Positions 55,688 through 64,000 of a stretch of DNA of 64,000 bases are shown one piece after another (positions within the stretch are counted from its first letter, which is position 1; every line of letters starts with the position of its first letter). The stretch covers positions 219,514-283,513 of the forward strand of contig CBDHFQ010000036.1 in the NCBI GenBank assembly GCA_965262565.1. The letters are read 5' to 3'. The notes under the pieces were generated by a model, which saw only the letters and a program-made list of their open reading frames with translations, searched no databases and was not told the origin of the DNA. The translations under genes were made by a program, and so were the position numbers. The stretch comes from CBDHFQ01 sp965262565. Its GTDB lineage: Bacteria; Bacteroidota; Bacteroidia; J057.

Positions 55688-58552
55688 TTAATAGATCAAT
55701 ACCTTCTCAACTATTTCTCTATCGCTCACCTTAACATGGATCATATATATACCCTTGGGTACATGAACAGGAATCACAAAACTTAATTTAGTTCCGTGTT
55801 GATAAGCCGAGATAAGATGTTCTGTTCCAATGACTGACCTAAGCTTTACCGCAGATAGCCTTTCTCCATTGAATTCTTCTGCTTCTATAATTAACTCAGC
55901 ACCAATTTGTACTGGATTGGGAAAAAGCGTAAAAGTAGCATCGTCTAGGTCAGGATTAATATTCGTAATCACATTGTCTGTAACTCTTTCTACTCTTTTT
56001 GAAGTGTACAGGCGATATTCTCCGGGCTGAAATGTTAAAGGCTGAAATGGATCTGTTACTGTCAAGCTATCTTCCGAAAGATACTCATACCATGTTCCTG
56101 CAGATGGAAAAGAAGGATTAACTGATCTTGAACTAATGTCAAAATTTGCTAATACTACCACATCCATCTCAGGATGAGTCAATAGTAGTCGCTTAAGGTA
56201 TGGATCAGCGGAGCCATCAAACACAAAATCCTCTGTAGAAAAAGTAGGAAATTGGGTGCGAAGGTAAATCAAAGACGAAATGGTTTCCATTAATTCTTTC
56301 CTCGCCTCCACTTCGAGATAATCCCAGCGAATAGGTTTAGGGTCCACTCTACATCGCTCTTGTATCGTACCATCTTGACAATAGTTGATAGAAAAATCAT
56401 ATCCTAATTCTCCAAATTGCCACATCATTTTAGGCCCGGGAATGGAAAAATAAATGGTATTGATGGCTTTTAAACGATCCATGGCCGTTTCCAGATTCCG
56501 AGTACTGTAGGCGGAAGCTTCATTTCCAAATTGAAATATTTTGTGGGCAATGCGCTCCTCATCATGGCTTTCCATATATGCAATCAGATGAGGCTGCTCC
56601 CATCCTCTTTGGGTATAATCTGCTCCACCTAAATCAGATCTGTATCCCATAGCTGCTTCGGCGAATTGAAAATTATTATTGGACCACAACAACATCCCAT
56701 AATCAGCTAATTCCCTTTCCTCTTCATTATCTGCAAAATGTTCCATGATCACATAAGCCCCACTATCCAAACTCCAAATGAAATCCGCATACTCCTTTAA
56801 AATGGCAATTCTACTTGGATCATATCTGGCCATAAAATTGGCATCATCGCCAGAGAATGTCTGTGTAAGCCCCTTGGATAAGTCGAATCTGAAGCCGTCA
56901 AATTGATAGTCATTGACCCATTGTTCCAAATTTCGCTTCACCCATATGTTCGACGCTTCACTTTCGTGATTCACGTCATATCCCACATTAAATGGATGCC
57001 TTGGAATAGGATTTAAGTAAGGATTATCCTCTGCAGGCCTGGAATTCGCAGCATCCCAATATAATCTTGCCAATGGACTTTGACCAAACACATGATTGAA
57101 TACTACATCGAGAATCACTGCCATCCCCCTTTTGTGCGCCTCGTCTATAAACAACTTTAATTCATCCCTCGTTCCATAATATTTATCTACAGCTAAATGA
57201 TAGGAAGGATTATATCCCCAACTAATATTTCCCTCAAACTCATGTATCGGCATTAACTCAATGGCATTTACACCTAAAGAAGCTAAATAGTCCAATGTGT
57301 CTATGAGAGATAAGTAACTGTGGTCGCCTAAAAAATCTCTGATCAACAATTCATAGATGACCAAATCAGATATTTCAGGTCGGTCATTATTAGCGTACAA
57401 AAATTCAAAGGTTCGTTCTTCCAGATCAAAAACACTTACAACTCCAGATGCGCTTTCAGGATAAGGGGGAAGTTCATTCAAGCTACTGACACTAATAAAA
57501 GGATCATTCTGAGGATCCAGTACCACTTCAGCAAAAGGATCGGCTATCATTATCTCTCCATCTACTAAATATTGGTAAGCATTTCGTCCGGCATCAAATA
57601 TTGTGGGGGATAACTCGATCCAAAAGGTACTTCCATCAGAAGATACATTCATAAGGTATTCTTCATCAAAACTGAAATTATTCTCAGGACATAGAAAAAA
57701 GACACTTGATTTTCCCGGAGCATACAATTGGAACACAAAAGAACTATCGAGGCGGTTCATCCCTAATCGTGTACCTTCTGGAGGATTTTTACGTGCTAAT
57801 TCCGCATCTACAACGAAATATTCCACCCTTTCAGTGACTACCTCATTTCCCAGAGTAGCTTGAATTTCTAGCTCGTGTAATCCTACTACCAAAGGAGTGA
57901 TATAGAAAGAAAGATTATCGGTCAGTTCAGTCCTTACCAATTCTCCATTGTCTTTCACGACGAGGTTGGCAATCTCGTTCATTTGGATTTGTACCAACAA
58001 GCTGTCGCCTGTCAATATGACTTTATCGGAGGTGGGAGAAAGCACTGAAACAATGAGGCCCTGATCTTCGGGAAAAATATCTGTATAAATATCACTTCCA
58101 TCTGCAGCCCTCCCTACGATACTTCCATCCACATTTCTAAATACGAATGCCAATTGCTTTACTTCCTGATCAGCCCTAATATTATAAAACTGCTGAATAT
58201 TGTAAGACAACGTGTAAAGATCATCTCCCATGTTTGTCATCAATACCCGGCCATCAGCAGTTCCCCAATTACCTACCACATTTTTCCAATCTGCTCCGTC
58301 AGAACTTTGTTCAGTAATCAAGCCCGTGTGCGCATATACTGGTCCTTGAAAACCCGATAAAGCTTTGTTTCCCTCATCAGCATGAAAAAATATGGTGACA
58401 TTATCTGAGATACTTGGAAAAAGAGGATCAGTCGTTACTACCTGACTAATAGCAGCAGTGTAAGGAGAAAGTAATAAGATATATACCCCCCAACAATGTA
58501 TGGAAGACAGGAACTTGTGAGAATATTTTCCTATAGTATTAAGTAGATCCAT
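55688..58552 (-). CDS. Secreted GH13 alpha-amylase-family enzyme with T9SS C-terminal domain
   Basis: The protein is 954 residues. A signal peptide (~1-35) precedes beta domains (~36-340, a CBM/DUF4961-like region followed by a CBM48-like domain). A GH13 barrel (~390-780) has the four conserved regions: DVVFNHVFG, GFRFDLSKG with nucleophile Asp557, VIMEHFAD with acid Glu604, and ESHDEER. The last ~80 residues (FTLFPNPVQIGAELIIEA ... KGIYMIHVKVSDREIVEKV) are a type A sorting domain for type IX secretion. It should hydrolyse alpha-glucans outside the cell. Its sorting domain differs from the 222-residue module used by two neighbours. Confidence 0.9.
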   Translation of the reverse strand: MDLLNTIGKYSHKFLSSIHCWGVYILLLSPYTAAISQVVTTDPLFPSISDNVTIFFHADEGNKALSGFQGPVYAHTGLITEQSSDGADWKNVVGNWGTADGRVLMTNMGDDLYTLSYNIQQFYNIRADQEVKQLAFVFRNVDGSIVGRAADGSDIYTDIFPEDQGLIVSVLSPTSDKVILTGDSLLVQIQMNEIANLVVKDNGELVRTELTDNLSFYITPLVVGLHELEIQATLGNEVVTERVEYFVVDAELARKNPPEGTRLGMNRLDSSFVFQLYAPGKSSVFFLCPENNFSFDEEYLMNVSSDGSTFWIELSPTIFDAGRNAYQYLVDGEIMIADPFAEVVLDPQNDPFISVSSLNELPPYPESASGVVSVFDLEERTFEFLYANNDRPEISDLVIYELLIRDFLGDHSYLSLIDTLDYLASLGVNAIELMPIHEFEGNISWGYNPSYHLAVDKYYGTRDELKLFIDEAHKRGMAVILDVVFNHVFGQSPLARLYWDAANSRPAEDNPYLNPIPRHPFNVGYDVNHESEASNIWVKRNLEQWVNDYQFDGFRFDLSKGLTQTFSGDDANFMARYDPSRIAILKEYADFIWSLDSGAYVIMEHFADNEEERELADYGMLLWSNNNFQFAEAAMGYRSDLGGADYTQRGWEQPHLIAYMESHDEERIAHKIFQFGNEASAYSTRNLETAMDRLKAINTIYFSIPGPKMMWQFGELGYDFSINYCQDGTIQERCRVDPKPIRWDYLEVEARKELMETISSLIYLRTQFPTFSTEDFVFDGSADPYLKRLLLTHPEMDVVVLANFDISSRSVNPSFPSAGTWYEYLSEDSLTVTDPFQPLTFQPGEYRLYTSKRVERVTDNVITNINPDLDDATFTLFPNPVQIGAELIIEAEEFNGERLSAVKLRSVIGTEHLISAYQHGTKLSFVIPVHVPKGIYMIHVKVSDREIVEKVLIY

Positions 58553-58670
58553 ATTCTAATATATAAAATATTGGGTATATGAACAGCTAGCCCAAAAATG
58601 AATGTATAATTAGGTAGATTAAGGGTCGATTGTTACTTTCAACGGATCGAACAGAGCATCATTACAACAT

Positions 58671-59189
58671 TTGGATAAGAAGGATAAAATATTGGAGGCT
58701 GCATTAACCCTTTTCGCCCATGAAGGGTTCGACACCACTAGTACAAATAGAATTGCTAAGACAGCAGGTGTCTCGGAAGGACTCATTTTCAAACATTTTG
58801 GAAATAAGTTAGGGTTATTAAATGCGTTGATGGATGAAGTAGAGGCCAAGTTTGTCAATTTATTACAACCAATACTGAACGAAGCCAATCCCAAACAAGC
58901 TATTATCCAAGCGCTAATGATGCCATTTATATCAGTAGATCAAAAGGAATTTGATTATTGGCGATTAACTTACAAGCTTAAGTTTAGGCAAGGATACGAG
59001 TATCATCATAAAATGCATCCGTTAATTGAGAAGTTGAGCTGGGCCTTTTCCAGCTTAGGATATCCCCATGCTGACAAAGAAGCCAAATTGTTGGTTCAAA
59101 TTGTAGATACGACTTCACTGGACATTTTAAGAGGTAATCTGGAAGATCCAGAAGCATATAAAAATTTTCTTTTAGCTAAGTATCAATGA
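58671..59189 (+). CDS. TetR/AcrR family transcriptional regulator
   Basis: A 172-residue protein starting at TTG 58671; no in-frame ATG lies just upstream. The DNA-binding domain is at residues 1-50 (KILEAALTLFAHEGFDTTST, then IAKTAGVSEGLIFKHFGNK), and the helical ligand-binding domain makes up the rest. It lies directly upstream of a perfect palindrome (59212-59225) and of the oxidoreductase operon in the same direction, so it probably represses that operon when no inducer is bound. The inducer is unknown. Confidence 0.85.
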   Translation: MDKKDKILEAALTLFAHEGFDTTSTNRIAKTAGVSEGLIFKHFGNKLGLLNALMDEVEAKFVNLLQPILNEANPKQAIIQALMMPFISVDQKEFDYWRLTYKLKFRQGYEYHHKMHPLIEKLSWAFSSLGYPHADKEAKLLVQIVDTTSLDILRGNLEDPEAYKNFLLAKYQ

Positions 59190-59198
59190 TTTTTTTTA

Positions 59199-59206
59199 TA
59201 CTTTTG
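59199..59206 (+). promoter_or_regulatory. Possible Bacteroidota -7 box (TAnnTTTG) of the oxidoreductase operon
   Basis: TACTTTTG fits the TAnnTTTG consensus of the main sigma factor of Bacteroidota. It lies 5 bp upstream of the palindromic operator, which would then cover the start of transcription. A matching -33 box is not clear. Confidence 0.45.
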
Positions 59207-59211
59207 TCTTG

Positions 59212-59225
59212 AGTGAGTACTCACT
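59212..59225. promoter_or_regulatory. Palindromic operator for the TetR-family regulator
   Basis: AGTGAGTACTCACT is a perfect 14-bp palindrome, similar in style to TetR-family operators built on TGAGTGAGT half-sites. It lies 22 bp after the tetR stop and 90 bp before the cytochrome gene. No second copy occurs upstream of the tetR gene. Confidence 0.65.
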
Positions 59226-59315
59226 ATTTATATACTTTTACTAACAATGAATTTGATTTAGCGTTAGGTTACATATAAAAAGAAATCAACATCATGTTCC
59301 AAACAAAGCATTATT

Positions 59316-59960
59316 ATGATTAATCCTGATCAGAATCGTTACTTTAACATAGGGAAGCTAATATTATTGTTCGCAGGAATATGTATAAGCGGGCTCACCT
59401 TTGTTATTGCCTTTCCCGAGCCAGAGCTTACCTATTCTGCTAAAAATGTCATCAAAAAGTCGGATATAGCATCATCAGAAGAAGCTTTCGATCAAATGAT
59501 GCAGGTGCTCACGCATAAAAGGTGCATTAACTGTCATCCCTCTGGAGATAGACCTCGGCAAGGGGAAGATAGCCACATTCATCAGTTCAATGTCCAAAGA
59601 GGAGAAGATGGACACGGAGTACCAACATTACAATGTGGGAGTTGTCATCAGGAGGAAAACAACAATTTTGCGGGAGTACCAGGTGCGCCTCATTGGCACC
59701 TCGCTCCTAAAAGTATGGCCTGGGAAGGATTGAGTAAAGTAGAAATTGCTCAGTCTATGTTAGATCGAACTAACAATGGAGGTCGATCGGTAAAAGAAAT
59801 CGAAAAACATTTGACGGAAGACCTATTGGTCCTTTGGGTATTTGAACCAGGTGTCAATCACGAAGGTATCCCCAGAGAAAAACCTCCCATTTCAAAAGAA
59901 GAATATATTGCTGCTGTAAAAACCTGGGTAGCCTCAGGTGCCATTATCCCTTCAGAATAG
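59316..59960 (+). CDS. Diheme cytochrome c-like subunit of an isoquinoline-1-oxidoreductase-type enzyme
   Basis: A 214-residue protein with an N-terminal membrane/signal segment (~13-30) and two c-type heme motifs: CINCH (Cys70) and CGSCH (Cys107). Conserved His and Trp residues in APHWHLAPKSMAWEG fit proteins annotated as an extra cytochrome subunit beside IorAB dehydrogenases. It likely takes electrons from the iron-sulfur subunit to the respiratory chain at the periplasmic face. The iorA ATG lies 22 bp after its stop, so the genes form one operon. Confidence 0.8.
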   Translation: MINPDQNRYFNIGKLILLFAGICISGLTFVIAFPEPELTYSAKNVIKKSDIASSEEAFDQMMQVLTHKRCINCHPSGDRPRQGEDSHIHQFNVQRGEDGHGVPTLQCGSCHQEENNNFAGVPGAPHWHLAPKSMAWEGLSKVEIAQSMLDRTNNGGRSVKEIEKHLTEDLLVLWVFEPGVNHEGIPREKPPISKEEYIAAVKTWVASGAIIPSE

Positions 59961-59982
59961 TCAAACAAAAATTATTATAGAC

Positions 59983-60453
59983 ATGAACATAACATTAAAT
60001 ATTAACGGATCTTCTCAGACTGTCGACGTTGATGGAAATACGCCCCTACTTTGGGTCATCAGGGATGTATTAGATCTAAAAGGGACCAAGTTTGGCTGTG
60101 GAAAAGCAGCTTGTGGAGCTTGCACTATTCACGTAAATGGAAATGCCGTTCGTTCCTGCTCATATGCTGTAAAATATGCAGAAGGAAAAGAAATCACTAC
60201 CATAGAAGGACTTTCAAAAGATGAAGAATTGCATCCGGTTCAGCAAGCATGGATGGAAGAAGTAGTTCCTCAATGCGGTTACTGTCAACCCGGATTCATG
60301 ATGGCTACTGCAGCCTTATTAAATCATATACCGAATCCCACGGACGAGGATATAGATAAGAATATCGTAAATATATGTAGATGTGGGACTTACTACCGAA
60401 TGAGAAAAGCCATTCATAAAGCGGCGGAAATCAATAACACCAACAACACATAA
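59983..60453 (+). CDS. iorA: 2Fe-2S subunit of an aldehyde/isoquinoline oxidoreductase (IorA-like)
   Basis: About 156 residues from ATG 59983; an ATG at 59938 would overlap the cytochrome gene and adds a non-homologous lead. The plant-type cluster motif is GCGKAACGACTIHVNG plus a later Cys, and the second cluster motif is CGYCQPGF with ICRCGTYYRMRKAI. These are the two [2Fe-2S] sites of molybdenum hydroxylase small subunits. The protein passes electrons from the molybdenum site of IorB to the cytochrome. It is followed after 10 bp by iorB. Confidence 0.88.
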   Translation: MNITLNINGSSQTVDVDGNTPLLWVIRDVLDLKGTKFGCGKAACGACTIHVNGNAVRSCSYAVKYAEGKEITTIEGLSKDEELHPVQQAWMEEVVPQCGYCQPGFMMATAALLNHIPNPTDEDIDKNIVNICRCGTYYRMRKAIHKAAEINNTNNT

Positions 60454-60463
60454 AAAATACCTC

Positions 60464-62637
60464 ATGAGTAAGCAAGAACCTACAAAGAAAAAAGGATTTT
60501 CCAGAAGAAAATTTTTAGTGAGATCCTCCGTTGGTTTGGGAGTGATTCTTGGAGCAGGATATCTCAGCAGAGGCCTTGTTAGAAGATATTTGGCAGAATT
60601 AGCTAATACAGTTGAAGCTCCATATTCAGGAGATACCTCAGATCCTACCCTATGGTTTGAGATTACCGCTGACAATCGCATCGTCTTACATTGTCCCAAA
60701 GTAGAAATGGGTCAGGGATCTTTTACAGGATTAGCACAAATAGCGGCGGATGAGTTAGAGGTGAATATGGACCAACTGAACATCGTACATGCCGCTACAG
60801 ACACCAGGAATGTAGATTCATTTGCTACTGGTGGTAGTACTTCTATCTCCAGTCTGTGGCAACCATTAAGAGAGATGGCAGCTACCATGAGAGAAATGAT
60901 TAAAGCAGAAGCAGCGACTATCATGGGAACGGATGTTGCCTCTTTATCTGTTAATGCTGGAGTAGTATCATCTGGTACGGAGTCACTTACCTATGGGGAA
61001 GTTGTTCAGAAAGTAAAGGAATGGAAGGTCCCTGATGTTCCCCCCCTAAAAGAACTCAAAGATTACAAATTCATCGGTAAACCCATTCAGAGAGTAGATT
61101 TGAAAGATAAGGTCATGGGCACGCCTATGTTTGGGATGGATGCGACGATGCCAGATATGCTTTATGGAGCGGTAGTTCGGCCTTCTGCTATAGGGGCAAC
61201 TTATGTGGATGCAGATGTTTCAAAGGCTGAAGAAATGCCTGGAGTCGTTAAAGTAGTGAAGGAGAAAGATTTTGTAGGTGTAGTAGCCAAATCAATGATG
61301 GAAGCAGAATATGCTAAAAATGCTATCGAAGCGACATGGGATATTCCCCGGCAATGGCAAACGGCAGACATAGAGAATGCTGTAAAAGTAGGAAGTGGAA
61401 CGCCCTATGTCATTCAGAAAAAGGGAAAGGCGAAGCAAATACTTGAAGACCAGGAAGAACTCATCACAGCAGAATATAAAAGTCCGATTGGTGCACATGC
61501 CCAATTAGAACCTAACGGAGCGGTAGCTCATGTGGAAGGAAAAAAAGTTACTATTATGATGTCTACCCAGGTTCCTGATATTACCAGAAAGGAAGTTGCA
61601 GACAGATTAGGCTTGGATAAGGAACAGGTAAACATCCAACCAACTTATCTGGGAGGTGGATTCGGCCGAAGACTACACACTCCTAATGCTATTCAGGCAG
61701 CTATTCTTTCAAAAGCTGTAGGAAAGCCTGTCAAATGTTTTTACGATAGAAAGGAAGAATTTCAAATGATACATTTAGGCCACCTACTCATCATTTACTT
61801 AAGGCCAAGCTTACTGGAGAGGGAGCCATAGAAGCGATTGAACATAATGTGTCTAGTGGAGATGTGATGTATGGATCCCCTTTAGTTCCTGGCATAGCGG
61901 AACCTCTATTAGGCGCAGATGTAGGCGCCTGGCGTGGGGGTATGATCCAATATCGCAATATTCCCCATTTAAGAACAATTTCGTGGAGAACAAAGCTTCC
62001 TTTTGCTACCAGTTGGTGGAGAAGTCTCGGACTATTGGCTAATACCTTCGCAATTGAGAGCTTTATGGATGAGTTGGCCATCAAAGCAGGCAAAGATCCT
62101 GTAGAATTTCGCTTGAGCCAAATACAGGATGATGAAGCAGGAGATAGACTCAGAAAAGTGATCGAGACAGCTGCTGACAGAGGAGGCTGGAAGGATGGTG
62201 TACATGATGGTAAAGCCATGGGATTTGCGGCTTCTACAGATGCAAATACTCCTTGTGCACAGGTAGTAGAAGTATCAGTAGAGAATCAGGAGATACACGT
62301 CCATAAAGTTACCTGCGTGATCGATCCGGGAATGGCGATTAATCCAGATCAGATAAAAGCTCAATGTGAAGGAGCTATTATTATGGGAATGAGTGCAGCA
62401 CTATTTGAAAAAATGGAAGTTAAGGACAATAAATTGTACCCAACTATCTATGGTCCTTACCGAATGGCGCTGATGAAAAATGCGCCTAAGGAAATAGAGG
62501 TAATCATTTTAGAGAACGCTGAGACACCTGGAGCTGTGGGAGAGCCCCCTTTAGGCCCTATAGGAGCAGCTATTGCTAATGCAGTTTATCGAATTACTAA
62601 CCAACGCTTAAGAGAAATGCCGTTGAGTTTAGCTTAG
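60464..62637 (+). pseudogene. iorB: Molybdopterin subunit of isoquinoline-1-oxidoreductase type (IorB-like), frameshifted
   Basis: Two frames together encode one IorB-like protein of about 724 residues. The first frame (from ATG 60464) has a twin-arginine signal (FSRRKFLVRSSVGLG), then molybdenum-hydroxylase motifs such as KVEMGQGSFTGLAQI and GGGFGRRLHTPNA. It runs off at 61831 in sequence that does not fit the family. The correct continuation (EEFQ, then NDTFRPPTHHLLKAKL) is read from 61765 in the other frame and ends at 62637. CAAATG at 61763-61768 would need one more A to stay in frame. Either one base has been lost, or the assembly has an error. Without repair the enzyme cannot be made. 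Confidence 0.82.
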
Positions 62638-62833
62638 ATTGGAATTGCAACAAAAAAGTGGACAATTTTTGAAAGGCTATTTTTACTACGAAAAAATGAA
62701 GGAACAAATATGATCTTGTTGAGCCTGCTCACTCCTTCCTGGCGAATTCACTCCCCACTTGGCCCTGAGTAAATCCGCTCCCCTGATGGGTATCCTCGCT
62801 GGAATGGCCCTTTCTGCTTACCCATCAGAGGAC

Positions 62834-63739
62834 TTATCCTGTATGTGTGAGACTAGATGAATCGCAGTTGAGCTGATAGTGATTCATAAAAGCTTCGGGA
62901 GATTGATATCCTAAGTAAGAATGAAGCCTTTTTCGATGATACCAGCTTTCAATGAATGGAAAGACAGCTCTTTTCGCTTGCTCATAGGTATCAAAATCCT
63001 GATGATACACCATTTCGGTTTTAATGATCTTGAAGAAATTTTCCGCTACGGCATGATCCCAGCAATTGGCTTTTCGACTCATACTTCTAATTAGCGGGTG
63101 ATCTTCTAATCATTCTCTGAATGCATGGCAGGCATATTGGACGCCTCTATCCGAATGATAGATTAATCCTGCTTGAATTGGTCTATGCAGGACTGCCATG
63201 CGCCAAGCACTCAGCACGGTTTCTTCAGCCTTCAAACTTTTACTGAGCGACCATCCCACGATTCTTCTATCAAAGAGATCCATGATGATGGTCAAATACG
63301 CCCATCCTTCTGCAGTGGCTATATAACTAATATCCGATACCCATTTCTGGGCAGGGCCATTAGCGCTAAATGGTCTATCTAATACATTTTCTACCAATGG
63401 ATAAGAGTGATTCGAATCAGTAGTACAAATACGGAATTTCCTGTAGATCACACTTCGTATGCCTGCTCGCCGCATGATTCGGGCCACTCGGGGACGCGAT
63501 AGCTGATGCCCCTTCTCGATCAATGCCTGATGGATTCGTGGGCTTCCATAACGTTGCTCACTGGCTCGATAAATGCGTTGAATCTCTTGGAGGTAATATT
63601 CATTCTCTTGCTTTAGGGGAGATACTTTGTTTCTAAGCCATCTGTCATATCCACTTCTACTTACTGCCAATACCCGACACATCCGCTCAATGGCAAACGC
63701 CTCTCTATGAGCCTTTATGAACGCATAGATTTGCCATCT
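62834..63739 (-). pseudogene. IS3-family transposase OrfB with in-frame stop
   Basis: A DDE integrase-type OrfB. Its -1 frame starts upstream (ERWQIYAFIKAHREAFA, then CRVLAVSRSGYDRW) and reads through the HTH_21 region and the catalytic core (WVSDISYIATAEGW with the first Asp, YHSDRGVQYA with the second Asp). A TGA at 63112-63110 then interrupts the frame. The same frame continues at once with LEDHPLIRSMSRKANCWDHAVAENFF, which carries the catalytic Glu, and ends at 62834. The stop separates the third catalytic residue from the first two, so this copy should be inactive unless the stop is read through. Confidence 0.85.
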
Positions 63740-64000
63740 TTCTTGGAGAAGATGCTCACGGCCTTTGTTAAGATTTCAGCTTCTAAACGCGCTTCCCTTA
63801 ATTCTTTACGTAAGCGAAGGATTTCTTGATCCTTTTTATCTGTCTGAGCCTTTTCACTAGCAGGGCCATCTCCTTGTTGAGCTGCTTCATATTCTCTACG
63901 CCACCGATTTAACATACTGGCGCTTATGCCTAGATCATCCGCTATTTCTTGAGCGGGTTTACCTGACAAGCCAAGCTCGACGGCCATTCGCTTAAATTCC
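63715..64000 (-). CDS. IS3-family transposase OrfA, 5' end outside window
   Basis: A helix-turn-helix OrfA (AQEIADDLGISASMLNRWRR) with a leucine-zipper-like helix (EILRLRKELREARLEAEIL). The in-frame sequence continues upstream of the ATG at 63987 (GAA TTT AAG CGA), matching the usual SDEFKRMAVEL-type start of this family, so the true start lies beyond 64000. An AAGAAAG slippery sequence at 63744-63738 lies where OrfA should shift by -1 into OrfB to make the active transposase. Confidence 0.85.
   Translation of the reverse strand, partial: EFKRMAVELGLSGKPAQEIADDLGISASMLNRWRREYEAAQQGDGPASEKAQTDKKDQEILRLRKELREARLEAEILTKAVSIFSKKDGKSMRS

Larger units (their letters stand above)
62640..64000 (-). 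mobile_element. IS3-family insertion sequence, truncated by the window end
   Basis: The element carries IS3-type orfA and orfB on the minus strand. Its right end as drawn lies just after the iorB stop (62635-62637). A plausible terminal sequence begins TGGAATTGCAACAAAAAAG at 62640, but the matching end is outside the window, so the exact edge is not proven. The part 62659-62833 is non-coding and contains a 10-bp inverted repeat (CTGATGGGTA 62783-62792 with TACCCATCAG 62819-62828). Confidence 0.8.

Noticed and set aside
61849..62637. Separate 262-residue gene starting at GTG 61849
   Set aside because: It is the second half of iorB; family sequence continues upstream in this frame to 61765 and joins the first half exactly.
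62783..62828. 10-bp inverted repeat as the terminator of iorB
   Set aside because: It lies well inside the IS element, has a 26-base spacer and no T tract on the plus strand.

Overview
The window looks like part of a chromosome from a marine or environmental member of the Bacteroidota, most likely a Cytophagales-type bacterium. The reasons are the low GC content, a SusC/SusD pair, a type IX secretion C-terminal domain, many lipoproteins with a TamB/TamL-type outer-membrane pair, DUF5060 and CE15 carbohydrate-active proteins, and the scarcity of Shine-Dalgarno sequences. No rRNA, tRNA or CRISPR array was seen.

Layout. 1-8200: the end of a baeRF-type protein, then tamB and a TamA/BamA-like lipoprotein (tamL) for outer-membrane assembly. 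8300-10300: a small ECF sigma-factor regulon on the minus strand. It holds a sigma gene with a Cys-rich tail, an SRPBCC gene and a decayed SnoaL/SRPBCC chimera, each preceded by the same promoter with an identical 14-bp spacer. 10400-15260: a lipoprotein of unknown function and a four-gene minus-strand cluster (three small soluble proteins plus a pectate-lyase-like beta-helix protein with no signal peptide) that matches no system I know. 15500-18130: a mercaptopyruvate sulfurtransferase and a GAF hybrid histidine kinase. 18290-26830: a transglutaminase/DUF2126, circularly permuted ATP-grasp/alpha-E and transglutaminase operon, i.e. the predicted amidoligase peptide-synthesis system, facing a gamma-glutamyltranspeptidase. 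26960-38680: an FKBP lipoprotein, a G8/beta-helix protein, a beta-propeller lactonase-like lipoprotein, a DUF819 protein, a large membrane protein, a degenerate M48 protein with a PspC protein (both ending in zinc ribbons), and an NtrY-like kinase.

39350-58550 is a carbohydrate locus: a 1777-residue DUF5060 glycoside-hydrolase-like protein, susC-susD with a glycerophosphodiesterase lipoprotein, a PQQ-type sugar dehydrogenase fused to a diheme cytochrome, a CE15-like esterase and a T9SS-exported GH13 amylase. Two of these proteins end in the same 222-residue module, which contains dockerin-like calcium loops. 58670-62640: a TetR gene, a 14-bp palindromic operator and an isoquinoline-1-oxidoreductase-like operon (diheme cytochrome, iorA, frameshifted iorB). 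The window ends inside an IS3-family element whose orfB has an in-frame stop.

The strongest candidates for undescribed biology are the triple-promoter sigma regulon, the four-gene beta-helix cluster and the shared 222-residue C-terminal module. All functional calls come from reading the sequence; no database search was run.
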